This document shows, one piece after another, positions 8,425 through 18,684 of a stretch of DNA of 64,000 bases (within the stretch, counting starts at the first letter, position 1; every line of letters begins with the position of its first letter). Source of the stretch: Sphingobacterium sp. ML3W. Lineage in GTDB: Bacteria > Bacteroidota > Bacteroidia > Sphingobacteriales > Sphingobacteriaceae. The position numbers were made by a program, and so were the translations under genes. The notes below the pieces were generated by a model. The model worked only from the letters and a program-made list of their open reading frames with translations, searched no databases and was not told the DNA's origin. The stretch is from contig NZ_CP107036.1 in NCBI RefSeq assembly GCF_029542085.1, positions 4,712,001-4,776,000 on the forward strand. The letters run 5' to 3'.

Positions 8425-11400
8425 TTAGTTATTTGCGCCGTGGCAATTTTTATATTTTTTTCCTGAACCACAAGGACATTCGTCATTGCGTCCTACTGTA
8501 TTCTCGTTGCGAACAGGTTCTTTCGGTCCATCATTCACATCTTCTTCACTGACACCTGTTGGTGAAACTAATTCTGCTTTTGTTTCAATCGTCTTTACAG
8601 GAGCTTGATTTACTTGTCTAGCCTGTAATGAAGTTGTTTCCTGTCCAGGGATCTCACCTTTGAATATAAAGCTCACGACATCCTTGTTCATAGAAGCCAA
8701 CATGGATTTGAACAAGTTAAAGGCTTCCATTTTATAGATAATAATCGGATCCTTTTGTTCATAAACAGCATTTTGAACAGATTGTTTTAGATCATCCATT
8801 TCACGTAAATGCTCTTTCCACGCTTCATCGATCAATGCCAAGACGATTCCTTTTTCAAACGATTTGAAAACCTCTTTACCATTGCTCTCAATCGCTTTCT
8901 TCAAATTAGCTGAAACTTGGATACCGCGGATACCGTCTGTAAATGGAATAACCACATTTTCAACAATCTGACCGCGTTCTGCATACACATTATTTAATAC
9001 CGGAACAGTCAATGCGCCAATAGCGTCAATTTTATGATGGTAAGCGTTAATTGCTTGCTCGAAAAGACGATCTGTCAGTCCTTCAATCTTACCTTGTGCA
9101 AACTCTTCAGCAGTAATTTCCGGAGTAATCGCAAAAATACGGATTACTTCGATTTGGAAGTCTTCAAAATTACCTTGCTCTTTGGCTTCAGCAACAATCT
9201 CTTCAGCAACGTCAAAGATCATATTATTCAAATCCACGTCTAAACGCTCTCCGAATAAAGCATTTTTACGTTTTGAATAGATTACTGTACGTTGGGAGTT
9301 CATGACGTCATCATATTCCAATAAACGTTTACGAATACCGAAGTTATTCTCCTCAACTTTACGTTGTGCACGCTCGATAGATTTGGTCAACATGCTATGT
9401 TGCATTACTTCTCCCTCTTCAACACCCATTTTTACCATGATATTGGAGATTCTTTCAGAAGCAAATAGACGCATTAAGTTATCTTCCAAGGAAACAAAGA
9501 ATTGTGATGATCCTGGATCCCCCTGACGACCTGCACGACCACGTAACTGACGGTCAACACGACGCGATTCATGACGCTCAGTACCAATAATAGCAAGACC
9601 CCCAGCGTTTTTAACGATCTCGGTCAATTTAATATCGGTACCACGACCAGCCATATTCGTAGCAATGGTTACTTGGCCTGGTTGGCCAGCTTCTGCAACG
9701 ATATCGGCTTCTTTCTGGTGCAACTTCGCGTTCAAGACATTATGTTTGATCTTCCGTAATTGAAGCATACGACTCAATAATTCGGAAATTTCTACCGATG
9801 TTGTACCAACCAATACAGGACGACCTTGTTCTGTCAGACGTTGGATTTCTTCCGCCACTGCATTGTATTTTTCACGTGCAGTACGATAAATAAAATCCTG
9901 TTGGTCATTTCGTTGGATACCACGATTCGTAGGGATTTCAACAACATCCAATTTGTAGATTTCCCAAAGCTCTCCCGCTTCTGTTGAAGCTGTACCAGTC
10001 ATCCCCGAAAGTTTGTGGTACATACGGAAGTAGTTTTGTAATGTAATCGTCGCATAAGTCTGTGTCGCATCTTCGACTTTTACATTTTCTTTCGCTTCGA
10101 TCGCTTGGTGTAAACCGTCCGAGTAACGACGACCATCCATGATACGGCCTGTTTGCTCATCGACAATTTTCACTTTACCCTCGTCAACGATATATTCTAC
10201 ATCATTCTCGAATAGGGTATATGCTTTCAATAATTGATTGATCGAGTGAATACGATCAGCCTTAATTGAGTAATCGCGTAACATATCTTCTTTCTGAGCG
10301 GCTTTTTCTTCCAAAGTCAACGAAGACTTTTCAATTTCCGCGATCTCAGTACCTACATCAGGTAAAATAAAGAATGAAGGATCCTCTCCTGTGGCTGTGA
10401 TCAATTCAATACCTTTTTCAGTCAGTTCTACCTGATTGTTCTTCTCATCGATGACAAAATAAAGCTCGGCATCAACTTTAGGCATATTTTTATTTTGCTC
10501 TTGCATATAGTAGTTTTCTACTTTTTGCAAGATAGAACGATTAGCTCCTTCACTCAAGAATTTGATTAAGGCTTTATTTTTAGGTAAACCTCTGTAAGCT
10601 CTTAATAAAGCTAGGCCACCACCTTCTACATCAGAATCACCTGCAGCCAATGCTTTTTTAGCATCATTTAATACGGTATTGATATAAGCCTTTTGGACAT
10701 GTACCAAACGCTCAATACGTGGTTTCAATTGATAGAACTCATGTTGATCACCACGAGGGATAGGACCTGAAATAATCAATGGCGTACGGGCATCGTCAAT
10801 TAAAACCGAGTCAACCTCATCGACCATGGCAAAATGCAATTTACCTTGCACCAATGCATCAGGTGTCTGAACCATATTATCACGTAAATAGTCGAAACCA
10901 AATTCGTTGTTCGTACCATATACGATATCTGATTGGTAAGCTTTACGGCGTTGCGGCGAGTTTGGTTGATGTTTATCAATACAATCTACTGATAAACCGT
11001 GGAATTCAAATAATGGGGCGTTCCATTCAGAGTCACGACGAGCAAGATAATCATTCACGGTCACGATATGTACCCCTTGTCCAGAAAGTGCGTTCAAATA
11101 GGTTGGCAAAGTTCCGACCAATGTCTTACCTTCACCCGTAGCCATCTCAGCAATCTTACCACTATGTAATACAATACCACCGATCAACTGTACATCATAA
11201 TGTACCATGTTCCAGGTTACCTCTGTACCAGCAGCCATCCATTTGTTTTTCCAAATGGCTTTATCACCATTGATAATAACGTTTGGCTTGTAGACAGCCA
11301 ATTCTCTGTCAAAATCACTGGCAGTAACTTCCAATTCTTCATTTTCTGTCAAACGTCTTGAAGTTTCCTTCACCACAGCAAATGCTTCTGGTAAAATATC

Positions 11401-11712
11401 CTTCAATACCTCTTCCAACTTCTTATCACGATCTTTAGACAATTTGTCTACTTGCTCATAAATAGAAGTTTTTTTAGCCATATCGTCCTCATCTTGATCC
11501 GCCTCTTTTTTAAGCGTATCTATTTCTTGGTCAATATCTGCAAGGTAATTTTTAATTCTTTCTTTGAAGTCAGCGGTCTTGGCACGTAACTCGTCATTGG
11601 TTAGATTTGAAAGTTTATCATATTCAGCTTTGATTTGCTCTACAACTGGCTGAATCCCCTTGATATCTCTTTCGGATTTACTTCCAAATAATTTACTTAA
11701 AAACTTTAACAT
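8425..11712 (-). CDS. secA: Preprotein translocase ATPase SecA
   Basis: The 1,095-residue motor ATPase that pushes unfolded preproteins through SecYEG. The Walker A motif MATGEGKT (about residues 190-197) is followed by [16 protein letters not shown] (Walker B), the [13 protein letters not shown] and [11 protein letters not shown] helicase motifs, the [16 protein letters not shown] motor segment and the long scaffold helix. The C-terminus keeps the SecB/ribosome-binding zinc motif ([13 protein letters not shown]). The protein is longer than E. coli SecA because of family-typical Bacteroidota insertions. It heads the minus-strand operon down to the GNAT gene. Confidence 0.98.
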   Translation of the reverse strand: MLKFLSKLFGSKSERDIKGIQPVVEQIKAEYDKLSNLTNDELRAKTADFKERIKNYLADIDQEIDTLKKEADQDEDDMAKKTSIYEQVDKLSKDRDKKLEEVLKDILPEAFAVVKETSRRLTENEELEVTASDFDRELAVYKPNVIINGDKAIWKNKWMAAGTEVTWNMVHYDVQLIGGIVLHSGKIAEMATGEGKTLVGTLPTYLNALSGQGVHIVTVNDYLARRDSEWNAPLFEFHGLSVDCIDKHQPNSPQRRKAYQSDIVYGTNNEFGFDYLRDNMVQTPDALVQGKLHFAMVDEVDSVLIDDARTPLIISGPIPRGDQHEFYQLKPRIERLVHVQKAYINTVLNDAKKALAAGDSDVEGGGLALLRAYRGLPKNKALIKFLSEGANRSILQKVENYYMQEQNKNMPKVDAELYFVIDEKNNQVELTEKGIELITATGEDPSFFILPDVGTEIAEIEKSSLTLEEKAAQKEDMLRDYSIKADRIHSINQLLKAYTLFENDVEYIVDEGKVKIVDEQTGRIMDGRRYSDGLHQAIEAKENVKVEDATQTYATITLQNYFRMYHKLSGMTGTASTEAGELWEIYKLDVVEIPTNRGIQRNDQQDFIYRTAREKYNAVAEEIQRLTEQGRPVLVGTTSVEISELLSRMLQLRKIKHNVLNAKLHQKEADIVAEAGQPGQVTIATNMAGRGTDIKLTEIVKNAGGLAIIGTERHESRRVDRQLRGRAGRQGDPGSSQFFVSLEDNLMRLFASERISNIMVKMGVEEGEVMQHSMLTKSIERAQRKVEENNFGIRKRLLEYDDVMNSQRTVIYSKRKNALFGERLDVDLNNMIFDVAEEIVAEAKEQGNFEDFQIEVIRIFAITPEITAEEFAQGKIEGLTDRLFEQAINAYHHKIDAIGALTVPVLNNVYAERGQIVENVVIPFTDGIRGIQVSANLKKAIESNGKEVFKSFEKGIVLALIDEAWKEHLREMDDLKQSVQNAVYEQKDPIIIYKMEAFNLFKSMLASMNKDVVSFIFKGEIPGQETTSLQARQVNQAPVKTIETKAELVSPTGVSEEDVNDGPKEPVRNENTVGRNDECPCGSGKKYKNCHGANN

Positions 11713-12033
11713 AATTTTTTTTCTATCTCAACTAAAGATTTTGTACAATAATGACTCCAAAGTAAAATTGCAGACAATTTGACACTAATCGGGCAAATTT
11801 AGTTATTAGATATGATATCTAACAGCTTACCCCTATTTTTTTTGCGTTATTTTTTTCAATCGGATTAGCTTGTTATTCTACTCATCTCAATTTACCCTAT
11901 TATCTACGATCTCCTGTTCTGGGTATGCTAGTTATTTGATCATTAAACCCAAAAATAGTCACATTGAAACCAAACTGGTAGAGTTCCTATACAAGCGGCC
12001 TGCTCATATGGCTACTAAATATCAGTGATGATG
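11713..12033. other. Intergenic region upstream of secA
   Basis: 321 bases between the secA start and the mqnD stop. It is AT-rich, has no open frame worth calling and no strong hairpin. It should hold the secA promoter (minus strand), but no clean TAnnTTTG element was found by eye. Confidence 0.5.
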
Positions 12034-12903
12034 TTATGAAAGAAACAGTTTTTTATCCGAATGTGGAATAAACCCCATTTCCTGCGCTTTCTGAAACATC
12101 TTAGTAATTGCATTACGTCCTTCGACCCCCAATTCAACGGAATATTTATTGACATACAGTTCAATATGCTTATACATCACCTCCTCACTCATCTCTTGCG
12201 CATGACTACGGATAAACTCCAATCCGGACTTTGGATTTGCAAAAGCAAATTCAACACTTTCTTTTAAAATTGTATTAAGCGTGTCTTTCACATCTTTCGG
12301 CAACGAACGTTTTACGACAATACCACCTAGCGGAATCGGAAATTTTGTCGTACTTTCCCAATATTCCCCCAAATCGACTACTTTATACAGTCCTTTTTCT
12401 GCATAGGTAAACCGATTTTCATGAATAATAAGCCCCAAATCAATTGAGCCATCTAATAAAGCTCCCTCAATATCAGAAAAGACCAGCTCTATTTTATTGG
12501 TTAATTCCGGAAATGCTAGCCCCAACAGGAAATTTGCTGTTGTAAACTTCCCCGGATATCCCACCTTTAACTTATTGAATTCACCCAAACCGTCACCATT
12601 TTTTAGCTTCGCTTGGAGCGTTTCGGCCAAAGTCGCATCTTTTGTAATCAGCATTGGCCCTACACCAAAGCCCAAAGCACTACCTGCATCCAATAATTCA
12701 TAGTCTTCAACGGCATAAGCAAAAGCATGATAACTCAGTTTGGTGATGTCCAGATCTCCTTGAAATGCCTTCAAATTTAATGTCTCAACATCCTGATATT
12801 CCACCTCAAAATCAAGCCCTTTGGTGTCAATTTTATGATGAATCAAAGCATCAAAAATAAATGTATCATTTGGACAGGGAGAAAACCCCAATGTTAATTT
12901 CAT
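12034..12903 (-). CDS. mqnD: 1,4-dihydroxy-6-naphthoate synthase (futalosine menaquinone pathway)
   Basis: A 289-residue protein starting MKLTLGFSPCPNDTFIF, the hallmark N-terminus of MqnD. The enzyme converts cyclic dehypoxanthinyl futalosine to 1,4-dihydroxy-6-naphthoate in the alternative menaquinone pathway. Later family segments include GDLDITKLSYHAF, LGFGVGPMLI and GLIIHENRFTY. The longer frame starting at 12942 lacks family support. It follows surE and a small membrane protein in the same direction with an 80-base gap. MqnA, whose fold is similar, is less likely given the SPCPNDTF start. Confidence 0.93.
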   Translation of the reverse strand: MKLTLGFSPCPNDTFIFDALIHHKIDTKGLDFEVEYQDVETLNLKAFQGDLDITKLSYHAFAYAVEDYELLDAGSALGFGVGPMLITKDATLAETLQAKLKNGDGLGEFNKLKVGYPGKFTTANFLLGLAFPELTNKIELVFSDIEGALLDGSIDLGLIIHENRFTYAEKGLYKVVDLGEYWESTTKFPIPLGGIVVKRSLPKDVKDTLNTILKESVEFAFANPKSGLEFIRSHAQEMSEEVMYKHIELYVNKYSVELGVEGRNAITKMFQKAQEMGFIPHSDKKLFLS

Positions 12904-12983
12904 TTTATTCCTCTTAAAAAATAAACAATAAAAACTTCGCAAATAAACTTCGCTGTATAGCTCGGATATCTTTACATTTCGTT

Positions 12984-13244
12984 TTATACAGTCACTTTAT
13001 GTGTAATTAAATATAATATCATGGCCAAAAATGTCATGATGATAATTCCTTTCCCTACCTGATCATTACCTGAACGGTATGCAAACCTTAAGAAAATCAA
13101 ATTGATCAAAACGGCAATGGTATACGTTGCCATTGGCTTCTCGGGCAGAAAATGAAGTTCGATGTCGGTGAAGCGTACCAATAAAAATGCCAGCAAGGGA
13201 AAAGCAATTCCTACGCCCGAACCTACCCAAAGATTATTTCTCAC
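12984..13244 (-). CDS. Small three-helix membrane protein with GTG start
   Basis: I place the start at the GTG of (V)RNNLWVGSGVGI, giving 86 residues and overlapping the surE end by 11 bases. The ATG 66 bases further upstream would add a stretch that is the surE tail read in another frame. Three hydrophobic segments are clear: GVGIAFPLLAFLLV, TYTIAVLINLIFL and GIIIMTFLAMILYLI. No family was recognised. Translational coupling to surE is likely from the overlap. The GTG start is inference from spacing and composition. Confidence 0.65.
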   Translation of the reverse strand: MRNNLWVGSGVGIAFPLLAFLLVRFTDIELHFLPEKPMATYTIAVLINLIFLRFAYRSGNDQVGKGIIIMTFLAMILYLITHKVTV

Positions 13245-14043
13245 CTTTGCTGTGTTTCGTCGTACCTTCCAAATGATCAAAACTCCATGAATTGAGCTCT
13301 GGGATAGCATGATGTGCAGTCATGTCGAATTGTGTAGGAACTACTGAAACATAACCATTTGCTAATGCAAAACTATCCGTATCTTCTCCACGGTCTTGTA
13401 AGACAAACTTCCCTGTCGTCCAATAATAATCACGGTTATGTGGATCTATACGTTCATCAAATTCCTCTACCCAATGTCCTCCAGCCTGTCTGCAGATTTT
13501 AATCCCTTTAAATCCTTGTGTTTGAGGAAAGTTGACATTTAGCAGTGTATTTTTGGGTAAACCATTGGCCAAAACCTGTTCCGTTATGGAAATCACATAA
13601 GGCCTACAGTAGCTGAAGTCTGCATCATGGGAAAAATTATCCAACGAAAAGCCAACAGAAGGTATTCCCTCTATAGCTCCTTCGACCGCAGCAGACATTG
13701 TTCCAGAGTATAACACGTTAATTGAATTGTTGAGCCCATGATTAATACCGGAAACACAGATATCCGGCTTCTGTCCTTTGAAGACTTTATTAACAGCAAG
13801 CTTGACACAGTCGACCGGTGTTCCAGAACATTGGTACATCTCAACTCCCTCATAGAGATTGATTTTATCCAATCGAAGTGGTCTACCAAGCGTGATCGCA
13901 TGCCCCATACCCGATTGTGCCGAATCTGGTGCTACGACAACCACATTACCAATTTTTTGCATTTCTTCTAACAACACCTTAATTCCCGGAGCTGTGATAC
14001 CATCGTCATTAACAACTAAAATATTCGGTTTCTTCTTTACCAT
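13234..14043 (-). CDS. surE: 5'/3'-nucleotidase SurE
   Basis: A 269-residue SurE phosphatase starting at MVKKKPNILVVNDDG. The acidic metal pair DD (residues 13-14), the SAQSGMGHAIT loop, GTPVDCVKLAV and SGINHGLNNSINVLYSGT (active-site Asn/Ser) are all present. SurE removes phosphate from nucleoside monophosphates and is linked to stress survival. The ATG at 14043 is preferred over the upstream one at 14058 because it gives the usual short basic start. It is the first gene of the surE-membrane protein-mqnD series. Confidence 0.96.
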   Translation of the reverse strand: MVKKKPNILVVNDDGITAPGIKVLLEEMQKIGNVVVVAPDSAQSGMGHAITLGRPLRLDKINLYEGVEMYQCSGTPVDCVKLAVNKVFKGQKPDICVSGINHGLNNSINVLYSGTMSAAVEGAIEGIPSVGFSLDNFSHDADFSYCRPYVISITEQVLANGLPKNTLLNVNFPQTQGFKGIKICRQAGGHWVEEFDERIDPHNRDYYWTTGKFVLQDRGEDTDSFALANGYVSVVPTQFDMTAHHAIPELNSWSFDHLEGTTKHSKGEK

Positions 14044-14198
14044 ATACGAAGTTAGCAAATCTGAAAAATAAAAACCGCAAGAAAATTTGTCTTAATAGGT
14101 CCTTTACATAAGTACGACATCGATTGCGTAAGATTGTATCGTTTTTGAGAAATATTAGCCCTAAATTTAGCTTTCAAATAAAGAAAAATCATTCCGTT

Positions 14199-15044
14199 AT
14201 GAGCATTAATTTTGAATCCCGCTATGCAATCGGGCCGAAAGAATACAAAACATTAGATACACAAGGATTAAGAGATAATTTTCTCATTGAAAAAGTTTTT
14301 GAAACTGATAAAGTTAACTTTGTCTACACACACTATGACCGTTACATGGCTGGTGGTGCAATGCCCGTAAATTCTAAAATTAAATTAGAAACAATCCCTG
14401 AATTATTAAAAGAACCTTACTTTCTCTCTAGAAGAGAATTAGGTATTATCAATGTCGGTGGCAATGGGCAGGTAGAAGTAGATGGAACATTGTATGAACT
14501 TAAAACCAAAGAAGCTCTCTATATCGGTCAAGGCGCAAAAGATATCTATTTTTCAAGTCAAGAAAGTGCGAATCCGGCAAAATTTTATTTAAACTCAACA
14601 CCAGCGCACCATAGTTATCCTACCAAAAAGGTCACTAAGGAAGATGCTAATAAAATAGAATTAGGATCTCTGGAAACAGCCAACCACCGTACCATCAACC
14701 AGATGTTATTGAATAAAGTTGTACAGACCTGTCAGCTACAAATGGGAATGACAGAGCTAAAGCCAGGATCCGTGTGGAATACGATGCCATCTCATACACA
14801 TGACCGTCGTATGGAGGTTTATTTTTACTTTGAGTTACCAGAAGGTCAGGCTGTATCTCATTTTATGGGACCGATAGACGAAACACGTCATATCTGGATG
14901 CATAATGATCAGGCTGTCATTTCTCCACCTTGGTCAATTCACTCAGGAGCTGGAACATCCAACTATACTTTTATCTGGGGTATGGCGGGCGAAAACCTCG
15001 ACTACGATGATATGGATAAGTGCGCTATCACTGAGCTTAAGTAG
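14199..15044 (+). CDS. kduI: 5-dehydro-4-deoxy-D-glucuronate isomerase
   Basis: A 281-residue cupin-type isomerase starting MSINFESRYAIGPKEYK. It converts 5-dehydro-4-deoxy-D-glucuronate (DKI) to 3-deoxy-D-glycero-2,5-hexodiulosonate in the breakdown of unsaturated uronates from pectin or glycosaminoglycans. The zinc-binding segments PSHTHDRRMEVYFYF (two His and a Glu) and SPPWSIHSGAGT (His) are visible. The longer frame from 14124 has no family support. It is followed by a DUF4861 gene and kduD, which complete a uronate module. Confidence 0.96.
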   Translation: MSINFESRYAIGPKEYKTLDTQGLRDNFLIEKVFETDKVNFVYTHYDRYMAGGAMPVNSKIKLETIPELLKEPYFLSRRELGIINVGGNGQVEVDGTLYELKTKEALYIGQGAKDIYFSSQESANPAKFYLNSTPAHHSYPTKKVTKEDANKIELGSLETANHRTINQMLLNKVVQTCQLQMGMTELKPGSVWNTMPSHTHDRRMEVYFYFELPEGQAVSHFMGPIDETRHIWMHNDQAVISPPWSIHSGAGTSNYTFIWGMAGENLDYDDMDKCAITELK

Positions 15045-15140
15045 TATTTAGATATTAAATGACAGATTTGAGATCTCAGTTCGTCAATCCTCCGGTTTAC
15101 AAACGCTGTCTTTAATCTTTTTTCTTTAGTCCTTTATCAA

Positions 15141-16268
15141 ATGAAAAGAACATTCATATTAAGTTTAACGCTAGGGCTTTCGAGCATCGCTTTTGCCCAA
15201 AACAATAAGACGATTACGGTTAAAAATCCTTCAACCGTATCTAGAACAGAGCTGATCAGTATTCCTTATGCAACATTCGAAAAACATTTTGAGTTGAAGA
15301 AAAATGTCTTTACGATTGTTGATAGCAAGGATAAAGCGGAATTGGCTTACCAACTGGAAAAGCTAGGACAGTCAATCCCTCAAAATGTACTGATACAAGT
15401 ATCTATTGCGCCTAAAAGTGCTTTGACTTTTGGTGTAACTGGAAATAGTCCAAAAACCGTTGCTACCAAGACTTTTGCGCGTTATGTCCCAGAACGTAAA
15501 GATGACTTTGCTTGGGAAAATGACATTGCTGCATTCAGAGCCTATGGAAAGGCATTAGAAGGTAGCTCCGAAGATGCCCAAGGATTTGATTTTTGGTCTA
15601 AAAGGACGAATGATCTTATTATTGACGAATGGTATAAAACAGGGGATTATCATGCCGATCATGGTAAAGGTTTGGATTACTATTCTGTGGGTCAAACACT
15701 AGGAGTAGGCGACGCAACTCCATTTATTGATCAGCAGGTCGTCTATCACAAACATTATCGTCAATACGAAGTCTTAGATAATGGTCCTTTACGGACTACA
15801 TTTAAGCTTATCTATGAGCCAGAAAATGTAAAGGGTCAACATATACAAGTTGAAAAAACAATCTCTCTGGACGCGGGAAGCCAACTGAACAAAATACGTT
15901 ATGCAATCAAAAATACGACTTCAAGCAGCACCCCTGTTGTCGTTGGTCTTGCCAAACGAAAAGAGGATAAACCTCAGCTGTTAAACGACACCAAAAATGG
16001 TATTTTGGCTTATTGGGAGCCTGCTGAGGGAGATAAAATCACTGGGACCGCCGTGATCTTGCCTAATAAAGTAAAATATGTATTTAAGGATAATCCAAAA
16101 CAGTTTTTATTGGTAACTTCGGTCAAAAACAACAGCCCTTTGATCTATTTTACCGGAGCTGCATTCAATAAAGCGGGAAAAATAACCAGTTTTGATCAAT
16201 GGCAATCCTATATCAAAGAATTTAGAAATAACTTAAATCAACCATTAACGATAAAATACTCAAAATAA
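15141..16268 (+). CDS. Secreted DUF4861 family protein
   Basis: A 375-residue protein with a signal peptide (about residues 1-19, FAQ cleavage) and the layout of DUF4861 proteins, which recur in Bacteroidota loci for uronate-containing glycans. Visible conserved stretches are FARYVPERKDDFAWEND, YGKALEG, DYHADHGKGLDYY and GPLRTTFKLIYEP. The Arg/Asp/His pattern suggests sugar binding, but the activity is not something I can state as established. Its TAA overlaps the kduD ATG by one base (TAATG), a strong sign that it belongs to the kduI-kduD pathway, acting outside the cytoplasm. Confidence 0.85.
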   Translation: MKRTFILSLTLGLSSIAFAQNNKTITVKNPSTVSRTELISIPYATFEKHFELKKNVFTIVDSKDKAELAYQLEKLGQSIPQNVLIQVSIAPKSALTFGVTGNSPKTVATKTFARYVPERKDDFAWENDIAAFRAYGKALEGSSEDAQGFDFWSKRTNDLIIDEWYKTGDYHADHGKGLDYYSVGQTLGVGDATPFIDQQVVYHKHYRQYEVLDNGPLRTTFKLIYEPENVKGQHIQVEKTISLDAGSQLNKIRYAIKNTTSSSTPVVVGLAKRKEDKPQLLNDTKNGILAYWEPAEGDKITGTAVILPNKVKYVFKDNPKQFLLVTSVKNNSPLIYFTGAAFNKAGKITSFDQWQSYIKEFRNNLNQPLTIKYSK

Positions 16269-17038
16269 TGTCCATACTGCAATCTTTTGATTTGACCGGG
16301 AAGGTCGCTTTGGTAACTGGCTGTAAAAGAGGAATAGGTAAAGCTATAGCCGAAGCATTAGCGGAAGCTGGGGCAGATATCATTGGTGTTTCGGCATCGC
16401 TGGAGACAACAGGGTCGGCAGTAGAAAAATCCATCCAAGCATTAGGAAGGAATTTTTATGCTTACAAATGTGATTTTTCAAAAAGAACCGCACTCTATCA
16501 GTTTATTGAAAAAGTAAAATCGGAGCATCCAACCATAGACATCCTGTTCAACAATGCTGGAAATATTCTGCGTAAACCAGCAGCTGAACATCCCGATGAG
16601 TACTGGGATGAAATTATCGAAATCAATCAAAATGCGCAATTCATCCTGACAAGGGAAATTGGAAAAGATATGATTTCACGTGGAACTGGAAAAATTGTAT
16701 TCACGGCATCGTTATTGACTTTTCAAGGCGGTATCAATGTTCCTGGATATGCAGCCTCCAAAGGTGCAATAGGGTCATTGGTAAAGGCTTTTGCAAATGA
16801 ATGGGCCTCCAAGGGAGTGAATGTAAATGGTTTTGCTCCAGGTTATATAGCAACGGATAATACGGAAGCATTGAGAGACGATCCAGAACGTTCTAAATCT
16901 ATCTTGGATCGTATACCTGCTGGACGCTGGGGTACGCCAGAAGACTTTAAAGGACCAGCGGTATTCCTTGCTTCAAAAGCAGCAGATTACGTACATGGCA
17001 CCATCCTTACTGTCGATGGTGGCTGGATGGGACGATAA
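16268..17038 (+). CDS. kduD: 2-dehydro-3-deoxy-D-gluconate 5-dehydrogenase (SDR, KduD)
   Basis: A 256-residue classical short-chain dehydrogenase. The cofactor motif TGCKRGIGKA (about residues 17-26), NNAGNI, and the catalytic Ser plus YxxxK (PGYAASKGAIG) are intact. The pairing with kduI identifies it as KduD, which reduces 2,5-diketo-3-deoxygluconate to KDG. Typical KduD segments are RKPAAEHPDEYWDEII and GRWGTPEDFKGPAVFLAS. The start overlaps the stop of the DUF4861 gene. A UUCG-capped terminator follows and reaches into the convergent gene. Confidence 0.92.
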   Translation: MSILQSFDLTGKVALVTGCKRGIGKAIAEALAEAGADIIGVSASLETTGSAVEKSIQALGRNFYAYKCDFSKRTALYQFIEKVKSEHPTIDILFNNAGNILRKPAAEHPDEYWDEIIEINQNAQFILTREIGKDMISRGTGKIVFTASLLTFQGGINVPGYAASKGAIGSLVKAFANEWASKGVNVNGFAPGYIATDNTEALRDDPERSKSILDRIPAGRWGTPEDFKGPAVFLASKAADYVHGTILTVDGGWMGR

Positions 17039-17065
17039 AAAATCAACATTTTAAGATTTTTTGTT

Positions 17066-17908
17066 TTAAAAGTCTTTATCCTTCGGGGTAAAGGCTTTTT
17101 TTACGATCCTAAATCCGAGATTACTGAATGAGGCATTCGGGCTAACAGAGCCAATATAGACCGTATTGAAGGCCGAACAGCTATTTCTACTGCACCACCA
17201 TGACCCTCCTCTTGCATGTGCTACATGACGCTCTCCATCTCTATTTAGCTTGCCCGAACAAAACTCAAATACATTACCGAACACATCATAAAGTCCCCAT
17301 GGATTCGGTTTGAATGCCCCTACAGGGGAAGTATACATATAACCATCCGAATAGTCTGCTTTAAGGTGATCTCTGCTATGCCATATATTAGCATATTGAC
17401 CTATATTTTCTTTATTCACCCCTTCAAAATAACGTCCATCATTGCCAGCTCTCGCAGCGATCTCCCACTCCTCAAAAGTGGGTAACCTGCAATCAGCCCA
17501 AGCGCAATAAACCAATACGTCTTTAAAAGATATACAGGTAACAGGATGATCCATTTTGTCTACTATACCTCCACGGCTTATCCCATTTGGAAAACGCCAA
17601 TAAGCAGTGCTGTCTTGCAGCCACCTGAATTCGGCAAGTCCAGGCTCAAATACCATTGCATTATGATATCGTTCTGCCAAAGTCTGATAGCCCGTCGCCT
17701 GTACAAATTTTTCAAATTCGGCATTGGTCAGTTCGTATAGAGCAATCCAAAAAGATTCTATTTGTACTGTTCTTTTCGGATTATCCATACTCATCGTATC
17801 CCCCAATTGATAATCTCCCCTGGGAATTAAAACATACCCTTTCTCCTGCCCTATTAATGATATATAGCTCAAGAGAAACAAGATCAATATGAAAAGTGCC
17901 TGTTTCAC
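17066..17908 (-). CDS. Secreted formylglycine-generating-enzyme-like protein (SUMF1 domain)
   Basis: A 280-residue protein with a signal peptide (residues 1-20, ending SLIGQ) followed by a full SUMF1/FGE domain. The fold markers are GDYQLGD, LYELTNAEFEKFV, HPVTCISFKDVLVYCAWA, CRLPTFEEWEIAARAG, NPWGLYDVFGNVFEFC and SNLGFRIVKK. The segment GGSWWCSRNSC keeps both Cys of the CxxxxC pair that in true formylglycine-generating enzymes binds copper and oxidises the sulfatase Cys. Many SUMF1-fold proteins lack this pair. No sulfatase lies nearby. Its start overlaps the preceding secreted protein by four bases. Confidence 0.85.
   Translation of the reverse strand: MKQALFILILFLLSYISLIGQEKGYVLIPRGDYQLGDTMSMDNPKRTVQIESFWIALYELTNAEFEKFVQATGYQTLAERYHNAMVFEPGLAEFRWLQDSTAYWRFPNGISRGGIVDKMDHPVTCISFKDVLVYCAWADCRLPTFEEWEIAARAGNDGRYFEGVNKENIGQYANIWHSRDHLKADYSDGYMYTSPVGAFKPNPWGLYDVFGNVFEFCSGKLNRDGERHVAHARGGSWWCSRNSCSAFNTVYIGSVSPNASFSNLGFRIVKKAFTPKDKDF
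17070..17102 (+). terminator. kduD terminator with UUCG tetraloop, inside the convergent gene
   Basis: A 12-bp stem (17070-17081 with 17086-17097, two G-U pairs) capped by TTCG and followed by a run of T. It lies wholly within the 3' coding end of the convergent FGE-like gene, whose stop is at 17066-17068. Confidence 0.9.
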
Positions 17909-18684
17909 TGGTTTTTACGTTTTTTATATAGCGCTTGAGCGGATTCAATAATATACTCTTCGTTGGCTCTTGAAAAATTCACCCAGCTATCAGAATGCGT
18001 ATTTTCTCCGTATAACTTGTTGTATATTTTAGACTGTTCAAATGCTCCAAAATTTGACGTTTTCAATAATTGAAGCAAAGTAGTCAATATATCTTTGTCC
18101 TTTGGATTCTTTTGATAGAAACTGACCAAAAAGGGAATACTTTCCCAAGCATCAATTTCTATTAACGCTGTTTTATAATTTAATCCAAGTGTATTGCTAC
18201 GTGTTGCTTGGTCAGTAATCAGGTCCATTACTCTTTTTCTATTTTTCTTCATAAAATGAAGTTGACGATCACTCCAAAAGACGCCATTATAAACAAAAAG
18301 CAAATGCCCGAATATTTTGCTTTGGGGGTCAAATACAAACATGCGCTCTGCGCAAGCCTGACTGTAAATTTCAGGATAGATCATTGTATAGGTAAACATC
18401 TCTTCAAAGCTCAACTTATCAAAGTCAGCTCTCGAAATTCCAGCATCATAGTCTACCAATGCTTCATCCGGAAGGTTTTTCAGTCGCTGTTCAACTAAGC
18501 CTTGGACCTTTTTGAGACCAAAAGGTGGTGTACTTGCTCTTTCCCGCATGGCATAATAAGCCGAATCTTTTGACCGAGGTTCATCCCAGGCAATATCTTT
18601 ATATTCTTGGCCAAAACTCGGATTACTGATAAAGCCCAGCAAGATCAGGCAGCAAGCCCATATTTTATTTACCTTTTTTTTCAT
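17905..18684 (-). CDS. Secreted protein of unknown function, paralogue 2
   Basis: A 259-residue protein with a signal peptide (about residues 1-25, ending SFGQ). It is clearly homologous to its upstream neighbour: shared blocks are PP[YF]GL.KV, FTYTMI.[AP]E.Y.Q.C, KIFG.LL, W[SW][ES].RQ, IPF, KDKD.LT.LL.L and KLYGE. It is mostly helical by composition. I know no family name. It overlaps the FGE-like gene by 4 bases and the upstream paralogue by 20 bases, so the three are one translation unit. Confidence 0.75.
   Translation of the reverse strand: MKKKVNKIWACCLILLGFISNPSFGQEYKDIAWDEPRSKDSAYYAMRERASTPPFGLKKVQGLVEQRLKNLPDEALVDYDAGISRADFDKLSFEEMFTYTMIYPEIYSQACAERMFVFDPQSKIFGHLLFVYNGVFWSDRQLHFMKKNRKRVMDLITDQATRSNTLGLNYKTALIEIDAWESIPFLVSFYQKNPKDKDILTTLLQLLKTSNFGAFEQSKIYNKLYGENTHSDSWVNFSRANEEYIIESAQALYKKRKNQ

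Noticed and set aside
10779-11141. A 120-residue plus-strand frame within secA
   Set aside because: It is an antisense shadow of the SecA motor domain with no independent support.
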